From: Ascidiimonas sp046199005
GTDB taxonomy: Bacteria > Bacteroidota > Bacteroidia > Flavobacteriales > Flavobacteriaceae
Direction of reading: 5' to 3'
DNA length: 64,000 bases
NCBI GenBank assembly: GCA_046199005.1
Contig: CP176050.1
Coordinates: 62,001-126,000 of the forward strand
The translations under genes were made by a program, and so were the position numbers. The notes under the pieces were generated by a model. It was given only the letters and a program-made list of their open reading frames with translations, was not told the origin of the DNA and ran no database searches. This document shows, piece after piece, positions 28,377 to 37,581 of the stretch (position 1 is its first letter; the number at the start of each line of letters is the position of its first letter).

Positions 28377-29132
28377 ATGAGTAAACTGGTTTCTATTGTA
28401 ACCCCGACATATAATTCTGCGAAATATATTGAAGCGACCATTCGCTCTATCAGGCAGCAAACGTATACCAATTGGGAACTTCTTTTAATAGATGACGGGT
28501 CTTCCGATGCCACAGTTGCTATGATTGAAAAATGGTCAATGAAAGACCCGAGGATCTCTTTGGAAGTATTGCCGCAGAATTCAGGTCCGGCTATTGCAAG
28601 AAATACAGGTATTAAGAAAGCAAACGGAGCCTATCTTACTTTTATTGATGCAGACGACATCTGGTTTCCAGAATTTCTGGACACAAGTATTGAAAAGATA
28701 AACACTTCGGGTTGCCCATTTGTTTTTGCATCTTATAAAAGGCTGGATGAAGAGTTAGAACCTTTGTACCCAGATTTTATTGTTCCTGAAAAAGTAACGT
28801 ACTCAGATATTTTAAAATCTAATTCTATAAGTTGTTTAACGGCTTTTGTACACATTGAAAAACTGGGAAAAAAGTACATGCCTGAAATTCGCAAGAGACA
28901 AGATATGGGTTTATGGCTGCAATATTTAAAGGAAATTGACTTTGCGTTGGGTATAAAACAACCTTTAGCCATATATCGGATTCGTAAAAACTCACTTTCG
29001 AGAAATAAATGGGCATTATTGAGGTATCAATGGGACTTCTATAGGAAAGTAGAAAAACTTACCTTTACCCGCTCACTTTACTATATGATAAACTGGTTTT
29101 ACAGGGGATTTTTAAAATACAAAAGATCATAA
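28377..29132 (+). CDS. Glycosyltransferase family 2 protein
   Basis: A 251-aa GT-A enzyme with the classic N-terminus LVSIVTPTYNSAKYIEATI, LLIDDGSSDAT and the metal-binding TFIDADDIWF. The ATG at 28377 is chosen because an upstream in-frame ATG at 28344 would overlap the preceding gene by 32 bp and prepend residues not typical of the family. It probably adds one sugar to the undecaprenyl-linked chain; the donor is unknown. purD begins 1 bp after its stop. Confidence 0.9.
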   Translation: MSKLVSIVTPTYNSAKYIEATIRSIRQQTYTNWELLLIDDGSSDATVAMIEKWSMKDPRISLEVLPQNSGPAIARNTGIKKANGAYLTFIDADDIWFPEFLDTSIEKINTSGCPFVFASYKRLDEELEPLYPDFIVPEKVTYSDILKSNSISCLTAFVHIEKLGKKYMPEIRKRQDMGLWLQYLKEIDFALGIKQPLAIYRIRKNSLSRNKWALLRYQWDFYRKVEKLTFTRSLYYMINWFYRGFLKYKRS

Positions 29133-29133
29133 T

Positions 29134-30405
29134 ATGAATATATTAGTGCTAGGCTCTGGAGGAAGAGAGCATACATTGGCTTGGAAAATTTCACAAAGTG
29201 ACAAGGTCACGAATCTATTCGTAGCACCAGGAAATGCAGGTACAGCCATGATCGCTCAAAATGTACCAGTTTCTGTAAACGATTTTGAAGCCATAAAATC
29301 ACTGGTAATCAAAGAGCAGATTGAAATGGTCGTAGTTGGTCCGGAAGACCCTCTTGTCGAAGGAATCCATGATTTCTTTCTTAAGGATTTGCAGTTAAAG
29401 AATGTAGCTGTCATTGGTCCTCAAAAAGAAGGTGCAAAACTTGAAGGTAGCAAGGAGTATGCGAAAAAATTCATGATACGCCATCGCATTCCGACTGCAG
29501 CTTATGAGAGCTTTACCACGGAAACTGTCGAACAAGGCAAAAAATTTCTAGAAACTTTACAGCCACCCTATGTTCTAAAAGCCGATGGTCTGGCAGCAGG
29601 AAAAGGGGTTTTGATCCTAGAAGATCTAAATGAAGCCAAAGAAGAACTTGAAAAAATGCTGGTAGAGGCAAAATTCGGTAATGCTAGCAGTAAAGTAGTG
29701 ATTGAAGAATTTCTGGACGGGATAGAACTAAGCTGCTTTGTGCTCACCGATGGTACTCATTATAAGATATTACCAATGGCTAAAGACTATAAGCGTATCG
29801 GTGAAGGTGATACGGGTCTCAATACGGGAGGAATGGGCGCTGTATCTCCTGTTCCCTTTGCTGATGAGGTATTTCTTAAGAAAATAGAAGATCGCGTTGT
29901 AAAACCCACAATAGAAGGATTAAAAAAAGATGCCATTCCTTATAAAGGATTTGTATTTATTGGGTTGATTAAAGTTAATGAAGAACCTTATGTAATTGAA
30001 TATAACGTGCGGATGGGAGATCCTGAGACCGAAGTTGTGATTCCCCGTCTTAAAACCGATTTAGTTACGCTGTTAAATGCAACAGCTAAGGATATACTTG
30101 ATACAGTAAATCTTGAAATTGATGAAAAAGCTGCTACGACGGTTATGACAGTTTCTGGAGGTTATCCTGAGATCTATGAAAAAGGAAAGAAGATTAGCGG
30201 TTTAGATAATGTAGAGGGTTCTCTGGTTTTTCACGCTAGCACAACGCTCGAAAAAGGTGAGGTATTTACCAGCGGTGGCAGAGTAATTGCCGTTACTTCT
30301 ATGCATACGGATTATCGTGAAGCCATAAAAAAATCTTACCAAAATATAGGTAAACTACATTTTGATAAGATGTACTATCGTAAAGATATCGGTTTCGATC
30401 TATAG
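29134..30405 (+). CDS. purD: Phosphoribosylamine-glycine ligase
   Basis: A 423-aa ATP-grasp enzyme of standard PurD length. Motifs: NILVLGSGGREHTLAWK at the N-terminus, KADGLAAGKGV (ATP binding), GEGDTGLNTGGMGAVSPVPF and NVRMGDPETEVV (metal/ATP site). It makes glycinamide ribonucleotide in purine biosynthesis. It is fused transcriptionally to the polysaccharide operon (1-bp gap to the GT2 gene), and its end overlaps the convergent DUF6341 gene by 6 bp. Confidence 0.97.
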   Translation: MNILVLGSGGREHTLAWKISQSDKVTNLFVAPGNAGTAMIAQNVPVSVNDFEAIKSLVIKEQIEMVVVGPEDPLVEGIHDFFLKDLQLKNVAVIGPQKEGAKLEGSKEYAKKFMIRHRIPTAAYESFTTETVEQGKKFLETLQPPYVLKADGLAAGKGVLILEDLNEAKEELEKMLVEAKFGNASSKVVIEEFLDGIELSCFVLTDGTHYKILPMAKDYKRIGEGDTGLNTGGMGAVSPVPFADEVFLKKIEDRVVKPTIEGLKKDAIPYKGFVFIGLIKVNEEPYVIEYNVRMGDPETEVVIPRLKTDLVTLLNATAKDILDTVNLEIDEKAATTVMTVSGGYPEIYEKGKKISGLDNVEGSLVFHASTTLEKGEVFTSGGRVIAVTSMHTDYREAIKKSYQNIGKLHFDKMYYRKDIGFDL

Positions 30406-30624
30406 ATAAGAATGCGCAGAAACACTTTTGTCTTCTGGCTCTTTATCATTGAACAATTGCAACTGGCGAATCCAGTAAATCATCGCCACAAAACCGACAA
30501 TAAACAATACCCAGTTAATCATATTTGCTGTCCACCAACTGTCCATTTCACGTAAAACATCTAATGGATAAAAAAGAAAATCAACAAAAAGTGACTCTAT
30601 CGCTTTAAAAAAATCTTTCCACAT
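30400..30624 (-). CDS. DUF6341-like small membrane protein
   Basis: A 74-aa protein with one membrane helix (about residues 36-55, INWVLFIVGFVAMIYWIRQL) preceded by an aromatic N-terminal part and followed by a charged tail. It is a regular flavobacterial neighbour between purD and the DUF6427/upp pair; I recognise it as the family called DUF6341, of unknown function. Its stop overlaps the convergent purD stop by 6 bp. Confidence 0.75.
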   Translation of the reverse strand: MWKDFFKAIESLFVDFLFYPLDVLREMDSWWTANMINWVLFIVGFVAMIYWIRQLQLFNDKEPEDKSVSAHSYL

Positions 30625-30649
30625 AAAAACTTATCTTATTTTTACGACA

Positions 30650-30679
30650 CAAAAATAGCAAAACCTATGATTTTATCAA
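30650..30679 (-). promoter_or_regulatory. Promoter of the DUF6341 gene (TTG-N19-TATTTTTG, minus strand)
   Basis: On the minus strand TTG (30679-30677), a 19-bp spacer and TATTTTTG (30657-30650) match the Bacteroidota consensus, 25 bp before the ATG. The -33 element lies inside the first codons of the divergent DUF6427 gene. Confidence 0.65.
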
Positions 30680-31593
30680 GCATATTTGGTAAAACAAAAC
30701 CCATAAATTTCATTCTTCTTCTGGTTTACATGCTATTGGTTTTTGCAATTACCGTGGTGGCAGGAGCGCGTGATTTTATAAGCACTGTGTCTGTGCCAGG
30801 ATATATACTTTGTATTCTTATTGTAGGCTTATCACTTTTTGTGTTAGAATTTGTTTGCAAACGCAACAATCTTTCGCTTAATAATAATTACGTTATATTT
30901 TTATTTGTTACCCTAATTTGTGCTTTTCCTGCATTTTTTCTTTATCCAAAAATCACCGTAGCGAGTTGGTTTGTGCTACTTGCGGTAAGAAAAATGATTA
31001 ATTTGAAATCTCAGCTCGGGGTCAAAAGAAAAATTTTTGATGCAGCATTATGGCTGGGGATCGCAGTATTATGCTATAACTGGGCAATTCTGACACTTAT
31101 ACCACTCTATGTTGCTATTGCAATCTATGCAGGGAAAGATTTTAAAAATCTATTTATACCAATTATTGCATTAGGAACTGTGCTATTACTTACCTATACT
31201 GGATTTTTATGGTTTGATCTTTTAGAAGAATTTAAGTTATTTCTTGCTTTTAAAATGCAAATCTCAAAAGAAGATTATATGAGATTGTACATATATATTC
31301 CTTCAATTGCATTGACGCTTTTAACAATTGCCGCTGTTCTCACCTTTTTTTTTAAAGCAAAATCTAAAACTACTTCGGTAAAAAATTCATTATTAATTGT
31401 CTTATTAGTGCTATTTGCAGTTATATTGGCAGTTGGTATAGGGCCTAAATTTGAAGGCGCTTCTTATATGCTGTTAGCATTTCCATTAGCCGTACTCGCT
31501 GGAAATTTTTTAGAAAAATTGCATAAAAAATGGATGAGAGAACTTATTCTTTGGTTCTTTTTACTATTGCCCTTTATGAATTTAATGCTGTAG
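30667..31593 (+). CDS. DUF6427-like integral membrane protein
   Basis: A 308-aa protein with about 8-9 membrane segments, recognisable as the flavobacterial family called DUF6427, which sits beside upp. Function is unknown. It starts in a 42-bp divergent gap with the DUF6341 gene and its last 12 bp overlap the convergent upp stop. Confidence 0.75.
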   Translation: MILSSIFGKTKPINFILLLVYMLLVFAITVVAGARDFISTVSVPGYILCILIVGLSLFVLEFVCKRNNLSLNNNYVIFLFVTLICAFPAFFLYPKITVASWFVLLAVRKMINLKSQLGVKRKIFDAALWLGIAVLCYNWAILTLIPLYVAIAIYAGKDFKNLFIPIIALGTVLLLTYTGFLWFDLLEEFKLFLAFKMQISKEDYMRLYIYIPSIALTLLTIAAVLTFFFKAKSKTTSVKNSLLIVLLVLFAVILAVGIGPKFEGASYMLLAFPLAVLAGNFLEKLHKKWMRELILWFFLLLPFMNLML

Positions 31594-32238
31594 TTTATTG
31601 CCAAAAGACAGGTCTCCGGCATCTCCCAATCCCGGAATAATATATCCTTTGTCATTAAGTTTTTCGTCGATGGCAGCGATCCATAGGTGGGTGTCAGCAT
31701 CAAAATAATCTTCCAGATAAGCGATTCCTTCCGGCGCCCCTATTGCCGTGACCAGATGAATTTCTTTTGGCTTACCTAAGGACTTGGAAGCTTCAAAAAC
31801 TGAAACGAAAGAATGACCGGATGCCAGCATAGGATCTGCCAAAATAAGTATTTTTTCATCCAGAGAAGGAGACGCCATATATTCAACTACAATTTCAAAT
31901 TCTGTTTCGCTTGTATGATGTCTGTAAGCCGAGATAAAGAGATTATCTGCTTTATCAAAATAGTTTAAAAGTCCCTGCTGCATGGGTAATGCTGCTCTTA
32001 AAATAGATCCGATTACTGGTTGTTCTGCAAGTAAATTTGTTTTTTTTGAACCTAACGGTGTTTGTATTGAATGCTCCCTATATTGAAGACTTTTACTAAG
32101 TTCATAACCCAACACTTCTCCAATACGTTCTATATTTCTTCGAAATCGCATTCGGTCATTCTGCACTTTCACGTCACGTATTTCAGCTAAGAAGCTGTTC
32201 AGAATCGAATTTTCAAGACCAATATGATGTAGATGCAT
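31582..32238 (-). CDS. upp: Uracil phosphoribosyltransferase
   Basis: A 218-aa type I phosphoribosyltransferase-fold protein. The PRPP-binding loop is ILADPMLASGHSF (about residues 130-142), and the C-terminal uracil-binding stretch is GYIIPGLGDAGDLSFG. It salvages uracil to UMP. It converges on DUF6427 with a 12-bp overlap and has a back-to-back promoter with the DUF4254 gene. Confidence 0.95.
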   Translation of the reverse strand: MHLHHIGLENSILNSFLAEIRDVKVQNDRMRFRRNIERIGEVLGYELSKSLQYREHSIQTPLGSKKTNLLAEQPVIGSILRAALPMQQGLLNYFDKADNLFISAYRHHTSETEFEIVVEYMASPSLDEKILILADPMLASGHSFVSVFEASKSLGKPKEIHLVTAIGAPEGIAYLEDYFDADTHLWIAAIDEKLNDKGYIIPGLGDAGDLSFGNKLQH

Positions 32239-32269
32239 AACGTTGGGTTTAGAGAAGTTACTGCTTTGC

Positions 32270-32277
32270 CAAAAGTA
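32270..32277 (-). promoter_or_regulatory. -7 box (TACTTTTG) for upp
   Basis: A TAnnTTTG match on the minus strand, 32 bp before the upp ATG and only 6 bp from the opposite-facing box of the DUF4254 gene. Confidence 0.55.
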
Positions 32278-32283
32278 ATTAAT

Positions 32284-32291
32284 TATATTTG
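32284..32291 (+). promoter_or_regulatory. -7 box (TATATTTG) for the DUF4254 gene
   Basis: A TAnnTTTG match 20 bp before the ATG at 32312. A TTG at 32266-32268 lies 15 bp upstream, slightly closer than usual, and inside the upp promoter area. Confidence 0.55.
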
Positions 32292-32311
32292 CAGTTCTAA
32301 AACTCTGGCTT

Positions 32312-32917
32312 ATGTTTAGTGAACTCGCAAACAGTATTTTTGAAGAAAGTATTCGCGATTATCATATAAAAGATGATGTGTATCAATCTTTTAAGAACCC
32401 ATATTCAAAAGAAAAACTTATAAAACATTTGCTATATCGTAAAAACTGGATAGATACGGTTCAGTGGCATTATGAAGATATTATTAGGGATCCGAATATA
32501 GATCCGGTAGCTGCGCTGGACCTGAAGAGAAAAATTGATGCTTCAAATCAGGACCGTACGGATACTGTAGAATATATAGACAGTTATTTTCTTGATAAAT
32601 ATAAAAATGTAACTCCTTCGGAAGATGCAACAATAAACTCTGAGAGTCCAGCATGGGCAATAGACCGGCTTTCTATTCTTGCTTTAAAAATTTATCATAT
32701 GCGAGAAGAAGCAGAACGCAAAGAAGCTTCTGAAGCACACCGAAAGGCTTGTACCTCTAAACTCAATATATTACTGGAACAGCAGGTAGACCTTTCTACT
32801 GCAATAGACCAGCTTCTGGTAGATATCGAACAGGGAAAAAAGTATATGAAAGTATATAAGCAGATGAAAATGTACAATGATGATGAGTTGAATCCTGTAT
32901 TACGAAATAAGAACTAG
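32312..32917 (+). CDS. DUF4254 family protein
   Basis: A 201-aa, mostly helical, soluble protein recognised as DUF4254 from its layout (N-terminal helix, RKNWIDTVQWHYEDIIRDPN, DRLSILALKIYHMREEAER). The family is found in Bacteroidota next to GT9 genes, as here (20-bp gap), so a link to lipopolysaccharide core synthesis is plausible. The biochemical role is unknown. Confidence 0.8.
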   Translation: MFSELANSIFEESIRDYHIKDDVYQSFKNPYSKEKLIKHLLYRKNWIDTVQWHYEDIIRDPNIDPVAALDLKRKIDASNQDRTDTVEYIDSYFLDKYKNVTPSEDATINSESPAWAIDRLSILALKIYHMREEAERKEASEAHRKACTSKLNILLEQQVDLSTAIDQLLVDIEQGKKYMKVYKQMKMYNDDELNPVLRNKN

Positions 32918-32937
32918 GTTTTATTATTAAAGTTATT

Positions 32938-33993
32938 TTGCCAGCAAGAAAAGCTCAAAAGAGAAAAGACCACTTAATCGTTATTCGCCTTTCTGCTATG
33001 GGCGATGTAGCAATGACAGTGCCTGTATTGCTGGCATTAAGAGAGCAATATCCAGATATAAAAATTACAGTGCTTTCCCGTGGTTTTTTCAAACCACTTT
33101 TTGAAGCAATCCCGAATATTGAATTTTTTGAAGCCGACGTAAAGTTGAAGCACAAAGGGATAAGCGGACTCTTTAAACTTGCGAAAGAAATCGTAAAACT
33201 AAAACCTACAGCGATTGCAGATCTTCATAATGTATTGCGAAGTAATGTGCTCAAGGTCTTTTTTAAACTTCAACGGCTTCCAGTAGTGCAAATCGATAAA
33301 GGAAGAAGGGATAAAAAAGCCCTTACTCGTCTAAAGAATAAAAAGTTCCAGCAGCTGCAATCGACACATCAGCGGTATACCAGGGTTTTTGAGACTTTGG
33401 GATATCCTATCCAACTGAAATCATCTCATGTACTGTCGAAAAGAAGTCTTACTTCTTTCGTTAATGATCATATAGGAGCAGGAAATCAAAAATGGATAGG
33501 AATTGCTCCATTCGCTGCTTTTAAAGGAAAAATGTATCCCCTCGATCTTATGGAGGAGGTGATAGCCAAGCTAGATGAAACCAAACAATTCAAATTGATA
33601 TTACTTGGAGGAGGTAAGAACGAGATTTCGATTTTGAATAATCTGGAAAGTAAGTATGATGCTGCCGTAAATATGGCGGGGAAGATCTCTTTTTCTGAAG
33701 AGCTTGCCCTCATCTCTAATTTAGATGTTATGCTAGCTATGGATAGTGGTAATGCGCATCTGGCTGCTAACTACGGCGTACCTACGATTACACTATGGGG
33801 AGTTACACACCCTTTCGCCGGATTTTACCCTTTTGCTCAGCCAATGGAAAATGCCCTGCTGGCAGACCGTGATAAATATCCACTCATCCCGACATCAGTT
33901 TACGGAAATAAGTTTCCAGAGGGTTATGAAGATGTGATGAGAACTATAGTACCGAAAGAAGTGGTTAAGTTGATTTATAATAAAATTAAGTAA
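32938..33993 (+). CDS. Glycosyltransferase family 9 (heptosyltransferase-like)
   Basis: A 351-aa GT-B protein. The N-terminal HLIVIRLSAMGDVAMTVPVL and the C-terminal MDSGNAHLAANYGVPTITLWG are GT9 signatures. It starts with TTG at 32938: the first in-frame ATG (32998) would remove the first beta strand and most of the nucleotide-loop motif. It likely adds heptose or another sugar to the lipid A core in the cytoplasm. Its TAA stop lies inside the left end of a 98-bp repeat copy. Confidence 0.88.
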   Translation: MPARKAQKRKDHLIVIRLSAMGDVAMTVPVLLALREQYPDIKITVLSRGFFKPLFEAIPNIEFFEADVKLKHKGISGLFKLAKEIVKLKPTAIADLHNVLRSNVLKVFFKLQRLPVVQIDKGRRDKKALTRLKNKKFQQLQSTHQRYTRVFETLGYPIQLKSSHVLSKRSLTSFVNDHIGAGNQKWIGIAPFAAFKGKMYPLDLMEEVIAKLDETKQFKLILLGGGKNEISILNNLESKYDAAVNMAGKISFSEELALISNLDVMLAMDSGNAHLAANYGVPTITLWGVTHPFAGFYPFAQPMENALLADRDKYPLIPTSVYGNKFPEGYEDVMRTIVPKEVVKLIYNKIK

Positions 33994-34087
33994 ACTACCT
34001 CAGGGCAAGCCCATAAGACATTTGCTTGAAACAAACGTATAATTTCGAGGCATGCCTTGGGGTATTAGACCCTTTAGCGGTGCCAAT
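33990..34087 (+). repeat. 98-bp dispersed repeat, copy 2
   Basis: Same 98-nt element as at 1653, about 10 differences by eye. The GT9 gene ends within its first four bases (G-TAA), so the repeat supplies the stop codon. The hairpin GGGC-AA-GCCC is perfect in this copy. Confidence 0.85.
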
Positions 34088-34088
34088 C

Positions 34089-34119
34089 AAAAAGAACTCT
34101 TGGGTTAAAGGAGTTTCTT
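34089..34119 (-). terminator. Probable terminator of the TonB-plug gene
   Basis: On the minus strand an imperfect stem (AAGAAACTC with GAGTTCTT) is followed by a T run, about 25 bp past the stop at 34143. Confidence 0.5.
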
Positions 34120-34142
34120 ATTAAATTCTCTTTTTAAAGATT

Positions 34143-36485
34143 TTATTTACGCAGTAATTTGCGAAAAGAAAAAAGTTTTCCATCCTGCGCAATGCCTTCC
34201 AAAATTATCCAAAGTTCAGGCTGTTGATAATCTGGAAAAGAAATTTCCAGATTATTTTGATCGTTAAAGGAGCTTGCGTACTCCCAATGTATGCCTCCAT
34301 ATTGGTTGAAATAAGGAGTTACTAAAATAGGATTTAATGGATTTTCGTAATTCGGAATATTTTCAAATCCAGTTTCAGGAATAACTTTTGTAATATATTC
34401 TTTCTCAGGCTCTCCCACTAAGGATCCGTATCTCAGGTAAACATATATAGAACCACCATTACTATCCAGCGTAGGGGTATTAGTGTAGTAAACTTCATCG
34501 ATAAAATTTAAAAGATAATTTTTAACGCCATTTGAAAGTACGTCGTCAATATAAAGTGCCGGAGGATCTGTAAAAGGTACCTGCGAATAGACAAATAAAC
34601 GATTGGTAGCACCATCTGTTCGAACTTTAAATCCGAGCTTTCTTATAAGCTCTGCCAGCGTTCGCGATCTTTTTGTCGTCTCTACCGTAATCTTTACTCC
34701 TTCATAGGTGCTATTAGCTAGTTTTTGATTTCTGTTCAATCGGCTTTCAAGACTTTCTTCAATAACATCCACCCCTTCAAGCTCAATAGTTTGATTAGAG
34801 ATCACAAATGGTTTTTTATCTGAGATTTCTACCTGTAAAATATTCGTTTTTGTGTGTTTTTTCTTTTCGATTATATCAATAGAATCTATAGTAAGCACGG
34901 GAGTCAGATCAACTTCAAAAGAAGGTATCAACCTTTTGTTTTGCAAATTAGACACCCCAAAGTACAATGGTGAATCTTTGAGGATATAAGCACCGGAAAA
35001 CTCAAAAGTTTTGTCTTTATTCAAAGGCGTGAATAAAAATGTTGCAGTTTCGGGTTGATAGAGAGTAACCTGCATCTCAGGGGTAGGGATTAATTTATTG
35101 ACTTTTCCAAAGACATGGAAACCTTCTCGTGCGGTCGAATCAATTTTTGAATACTTATTTTCTATGGTCTTCCATGGAGTATTGCTCCATCCTGCCATAG
35201 CGAGTTCGTAATCTAATAAGAAACGTTTTTTTCTGTCGAGCGTACCAATAAGTAATTCTGGATGTTTGAACGATTCTCTGAGGTAGGGTTGTAACAGTAA
35301 AGACGTTCTAATATTAGTGCTTACAGGTTTGAATTTGGTGTTACCAGGAAGCACAGAGATACTTATCTTTCCAAGGGAATCTGAAATCGTATTCGAGACT
35401 ACTTGCATTTGGAGGGAATCCCCTTTGATGCTATTCAGAAAAAATTCAGGAGGAGAAGTGTTTTCAAGCGTGGGAGAAGGGTTGTAAATAATACGTTCGC
35501 AAATAGGCTCAAATGCGTTATCAAATAAGGTGAAGAGATTGATTCCTGGCAAAAGATCTGACCTTTTCAAGGTGATGGATTTCTGTGTTCTACCTTCCGG
35601 ATCAACATCTATTGTAAATAGAACCCCATCTCTATGAACCGCGAGTAAATGAGGTGTATTTTGAACCGTTTTAGGGAAAAAAACCGTAACTGTAACCTGA
35701 TTTGGGTTAAGATTGTGGACACTTATGGAAGGTTGAATTCTAGAAGACGATGGAATTAAAGCTTCTGCTATCTTTCCCTTTTCCATAGTAAAACGTAGCT
35801 TGTAGCTTTGGTTTCTTTCAATTAAAATGGAAAATTTTCCTTTCCCTTCAAGACAATTAAGATTTTGAATAAGTTTTTTACCCTGTTCATCCAATAGGAC
35901 ACCACCGGAAGCATTCAAAGGGCGGCCCTCGGCATCCCTGATATCGTAGATAAAGGTATTAGGTACACCGGCAGAAACTACACCTCCTTCGGGATATAGT
36001 TTTATAGTAACCGGAACATCATTCTTATTTAATTCCTCTGAAACTTCATTTTTAAGTACATTGAAAGACCTTATAAACACAGTACTTTTATCTTTCCCGG
36101 AGTTCAAAAAAGTAGTAGATTTCAGGTAGAACGTCCCATTGCCGTATGATGTATCCCATTCAAAATAACCTTTGGCAACACCCTTTTCCATATAGAAGAT
36201 GCCTTGCGATACTTGCTTGCCTTCAGAATTGTAAATTCCACAATAAATATTGGTAGTTTCAAGATCTGGAGTTTGTGTTTTTCTATTGAAAGCATGAACA
36301 GTAAATAAGATGGGTTCGCCTTCATAAAACACTTCTTTATAAATATGAGGATATAATGCTACGGTATTAGAAGCATAATAGTTTCTATAAGCATTAAATA
36401 AACGATTATCGGCAGCTGATTGCGCATTGGAAAACACACAAGGAAAGGTCAAAAACAAAATCATTAAGAGATACCGACTCAACAT
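34143..36485 (-). CDS. Secreted MG2/TonB-plug domain protein
   Basis: A 780-aa protein with a signal peptide (MLSRYLLMILFLTFPCVFSNAQS). The N-terminal half looks like macroglobulin-type beta domains (EVFYEGEPILFTVHAF; YPEGGVVSAGVPNTFIYDIR), and a TonB-receptor plug-like region lies near residues 570-690 (DVIEESLESRLNRN to ALYIDDVLSNG). No beta-barrel follows. Such barrel-less plug proteins are frequent in Bacteroidota; they probably sit at the outer membrane, but the role is unknown. It is a single-gene unit on the minus strand. Confidence 0.7.
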   Translation of the reverse strand: MLSRYLLMILFLTFPCVFSNAQSAADNRLFNAYRNYYASNTVALYPHIYKEVFYEGEPILFTVHAFNRKTQTPDLETTNIYCGIYNSEGKQVSQGIFYMEKGVAKGYFEWDTSYGNGTFYLKSTTFLNSGKDKSTVFIRSFNVLKNEVSEELNKNDVPVTIKLYPEGGVVSAGVPNTFIYDIRDAEGRPLNASGGVLLDEQGKKLIQNLNCLEGKGKFSILIERNQSYKLRFTMEKGKIAEALIPSSSRIQPSISVHNLNPNQVTVTVFFPKTVQNTPHLLAVHRDGVLFTIDVDPEGRTQKSITLKRSDLLPGINLFTLFDNAFEPICERIIYNPSPTLENTSPPEFFLNSIKGDSLQMQVVSNTISDSLGKISISVLPGNTKFKPVSTNIRTSLLLQPYLRESFKHPELLIGTLDRKKRFLLDYELAMAGWSNTPWKTIENKYSKIDSTAREGFHVFGKVNKLIPTPEMQVTLYQPETATFLFTPLNKDKTFEFSGAYILKDSPLYFGVSNLQNKRLIPSFEVDLTPVLTIDSIDIIEKKKHTKTNILQVEISDKKPFVISNQTIELEGVDVIEESLESRLNRNQKLANSTYEGVKITVETTKRSRTLAELIRKLGFKVRTDGATNRLFVYSQVPFTDPPALYIDDVLSNGVKNYLLNFIDEVYYTNTPTLDSNGGSIYVYLRYGSLVGEPEKEYITKVIPETGFENIPNYENPLNPILVTPYFNQYGGIHWEYASSFNDQNNLEISFPDYQQPELWIILEGIAQDGKLFSFRKLLRK

Positions 36486-36611
36486 GCAAATTTTTACTAA
36501 AAATAAATATCCCTTGTTTTACTGGCAAGCAATATTTTAAGTTCCCTAGATCTAGCAACCAGCTCTATTGATTTGAACGCTTCGGTATAAAGTATGATTA
36601 AAATTTAATAT

Positions 36612-37316
36612 TTATTCGCTGATTAATTTCTTGATAAGGCTTCGGGAGGTTGGCGTATTCATTAATTTCAATTGCTCTAAGATCAGCTGTTTGGTTTCCG
36701 GATCGTAGATTTCTCTGGTCTCTGGTAACAAACGTTGTTTTGAAGCGAGCGAGAAGAAAAGCTCGTCAGACCATGTATTTCTAACGCCATCAATTACCAA
36801 ATGAACACGATCTGTCTGGCTTTTATTGGCTACAGAATGTTCGTAATTAACATTGGTATACCAGCATTCTCCCGGAGCCATTTTTAATCGTTCTCCATGA
36901 AGCACAAACTCAATAGCATCACTGGTTAAAATAGGAATATGTAACCGGAAGCATCCATCTTCGTATCCTAAATTATAATCTCTGTGGGGCTTGATGAAAG
37001 CACCAGCTTCTAACCTAAGAAGTCTTACAGATAAAAATTCACATTTAAAGTGACTCAGAACTTCTTTAAGATATACACACTTTTTCAGAACACGAGTTTC
37101 CTGAAGATTTTCAGTTTCAGGATGCATGGCAAGAATGTGCGTTTCATCTCCTCCCGGCGCATACAGCGCAATCGAATTCCATCTTCCTTCATAACCTGTT
37201 GTATTAAAGTGGGGAATCCAATTTTCAAGCAAAACAAAGGAAAGTTCTTCTTCGAGCCTCTTTGCGTCAAAGAGAAATGGCAATTTAAGATAGGTTATAG
37301 GTAGAAAGTTCTCCAT
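36612..37316 (-). CDS. Aspartyl/asparaginyl beta-hydroxylase-like 2-oxoglutarate dioxygenase
   Basis: A 234-aa protein with a double-stranded beta-helix. The iron triad is visible as H111-x-D113 in KPHRDYN and H160 in YEHSVAN; R170 and H172 (DRVHLVIDG) probably hold 2-oxoglutarate. This is the Asp/Asn beta-hydroxylase family (PF05118-like), which hydroxylates Asp/Asn side chains in Cys-rich domains, or acts on free amino acids and RiPPs. Its gene lies downstream, same strand, of a methyltransferase and two Cys-rich GG-leader peptides, but with a 265-bp gap, so co-transcription is uncertain. Confidence 0.85.
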   Translation of the reverse strand: MENFLPITYLKLPFLFDAKRLEEELSFVLLENWIPHFNTTGYEGRWNSIALYAPGGDETHILAMHPETENLQETRVLKKCVYLKEVLSHFKCEFLSVRLLRLEAGAFIKPHRDYNLGYEDGCFRLHIPILTSDAIEFVLHGERLKMAPGECWYTNVNYEHSVANKSQTDRVHLVIDGVRNTWSDELFFSLASKQRLLPETREIYDPETKQLILEQLKLMNTPTSRSLIKKLISE

Positions 37317-37581
37317 GATTAGTGATCATATGATGTAAAGATTTGCCATTTTCTACTTCTACTTTAGCTTAGTATTTACCAATGGATTTATAAATCCCTC
37401 ACTGCATTTATCAAACCCATACAATAATCCTAAAGCTGTTTAAGATAGGCGAACGTTTCTTAAATGTAAGTATTTTTCATAAAAGTGCTTGGTAAAACGG
37501 ATGTAAGATTATGTGATGAAATAGTATGTTGCCATGATGATTGCCTGTAGATCGCTGAAATCGGAGAGGAAATCTATAAAG

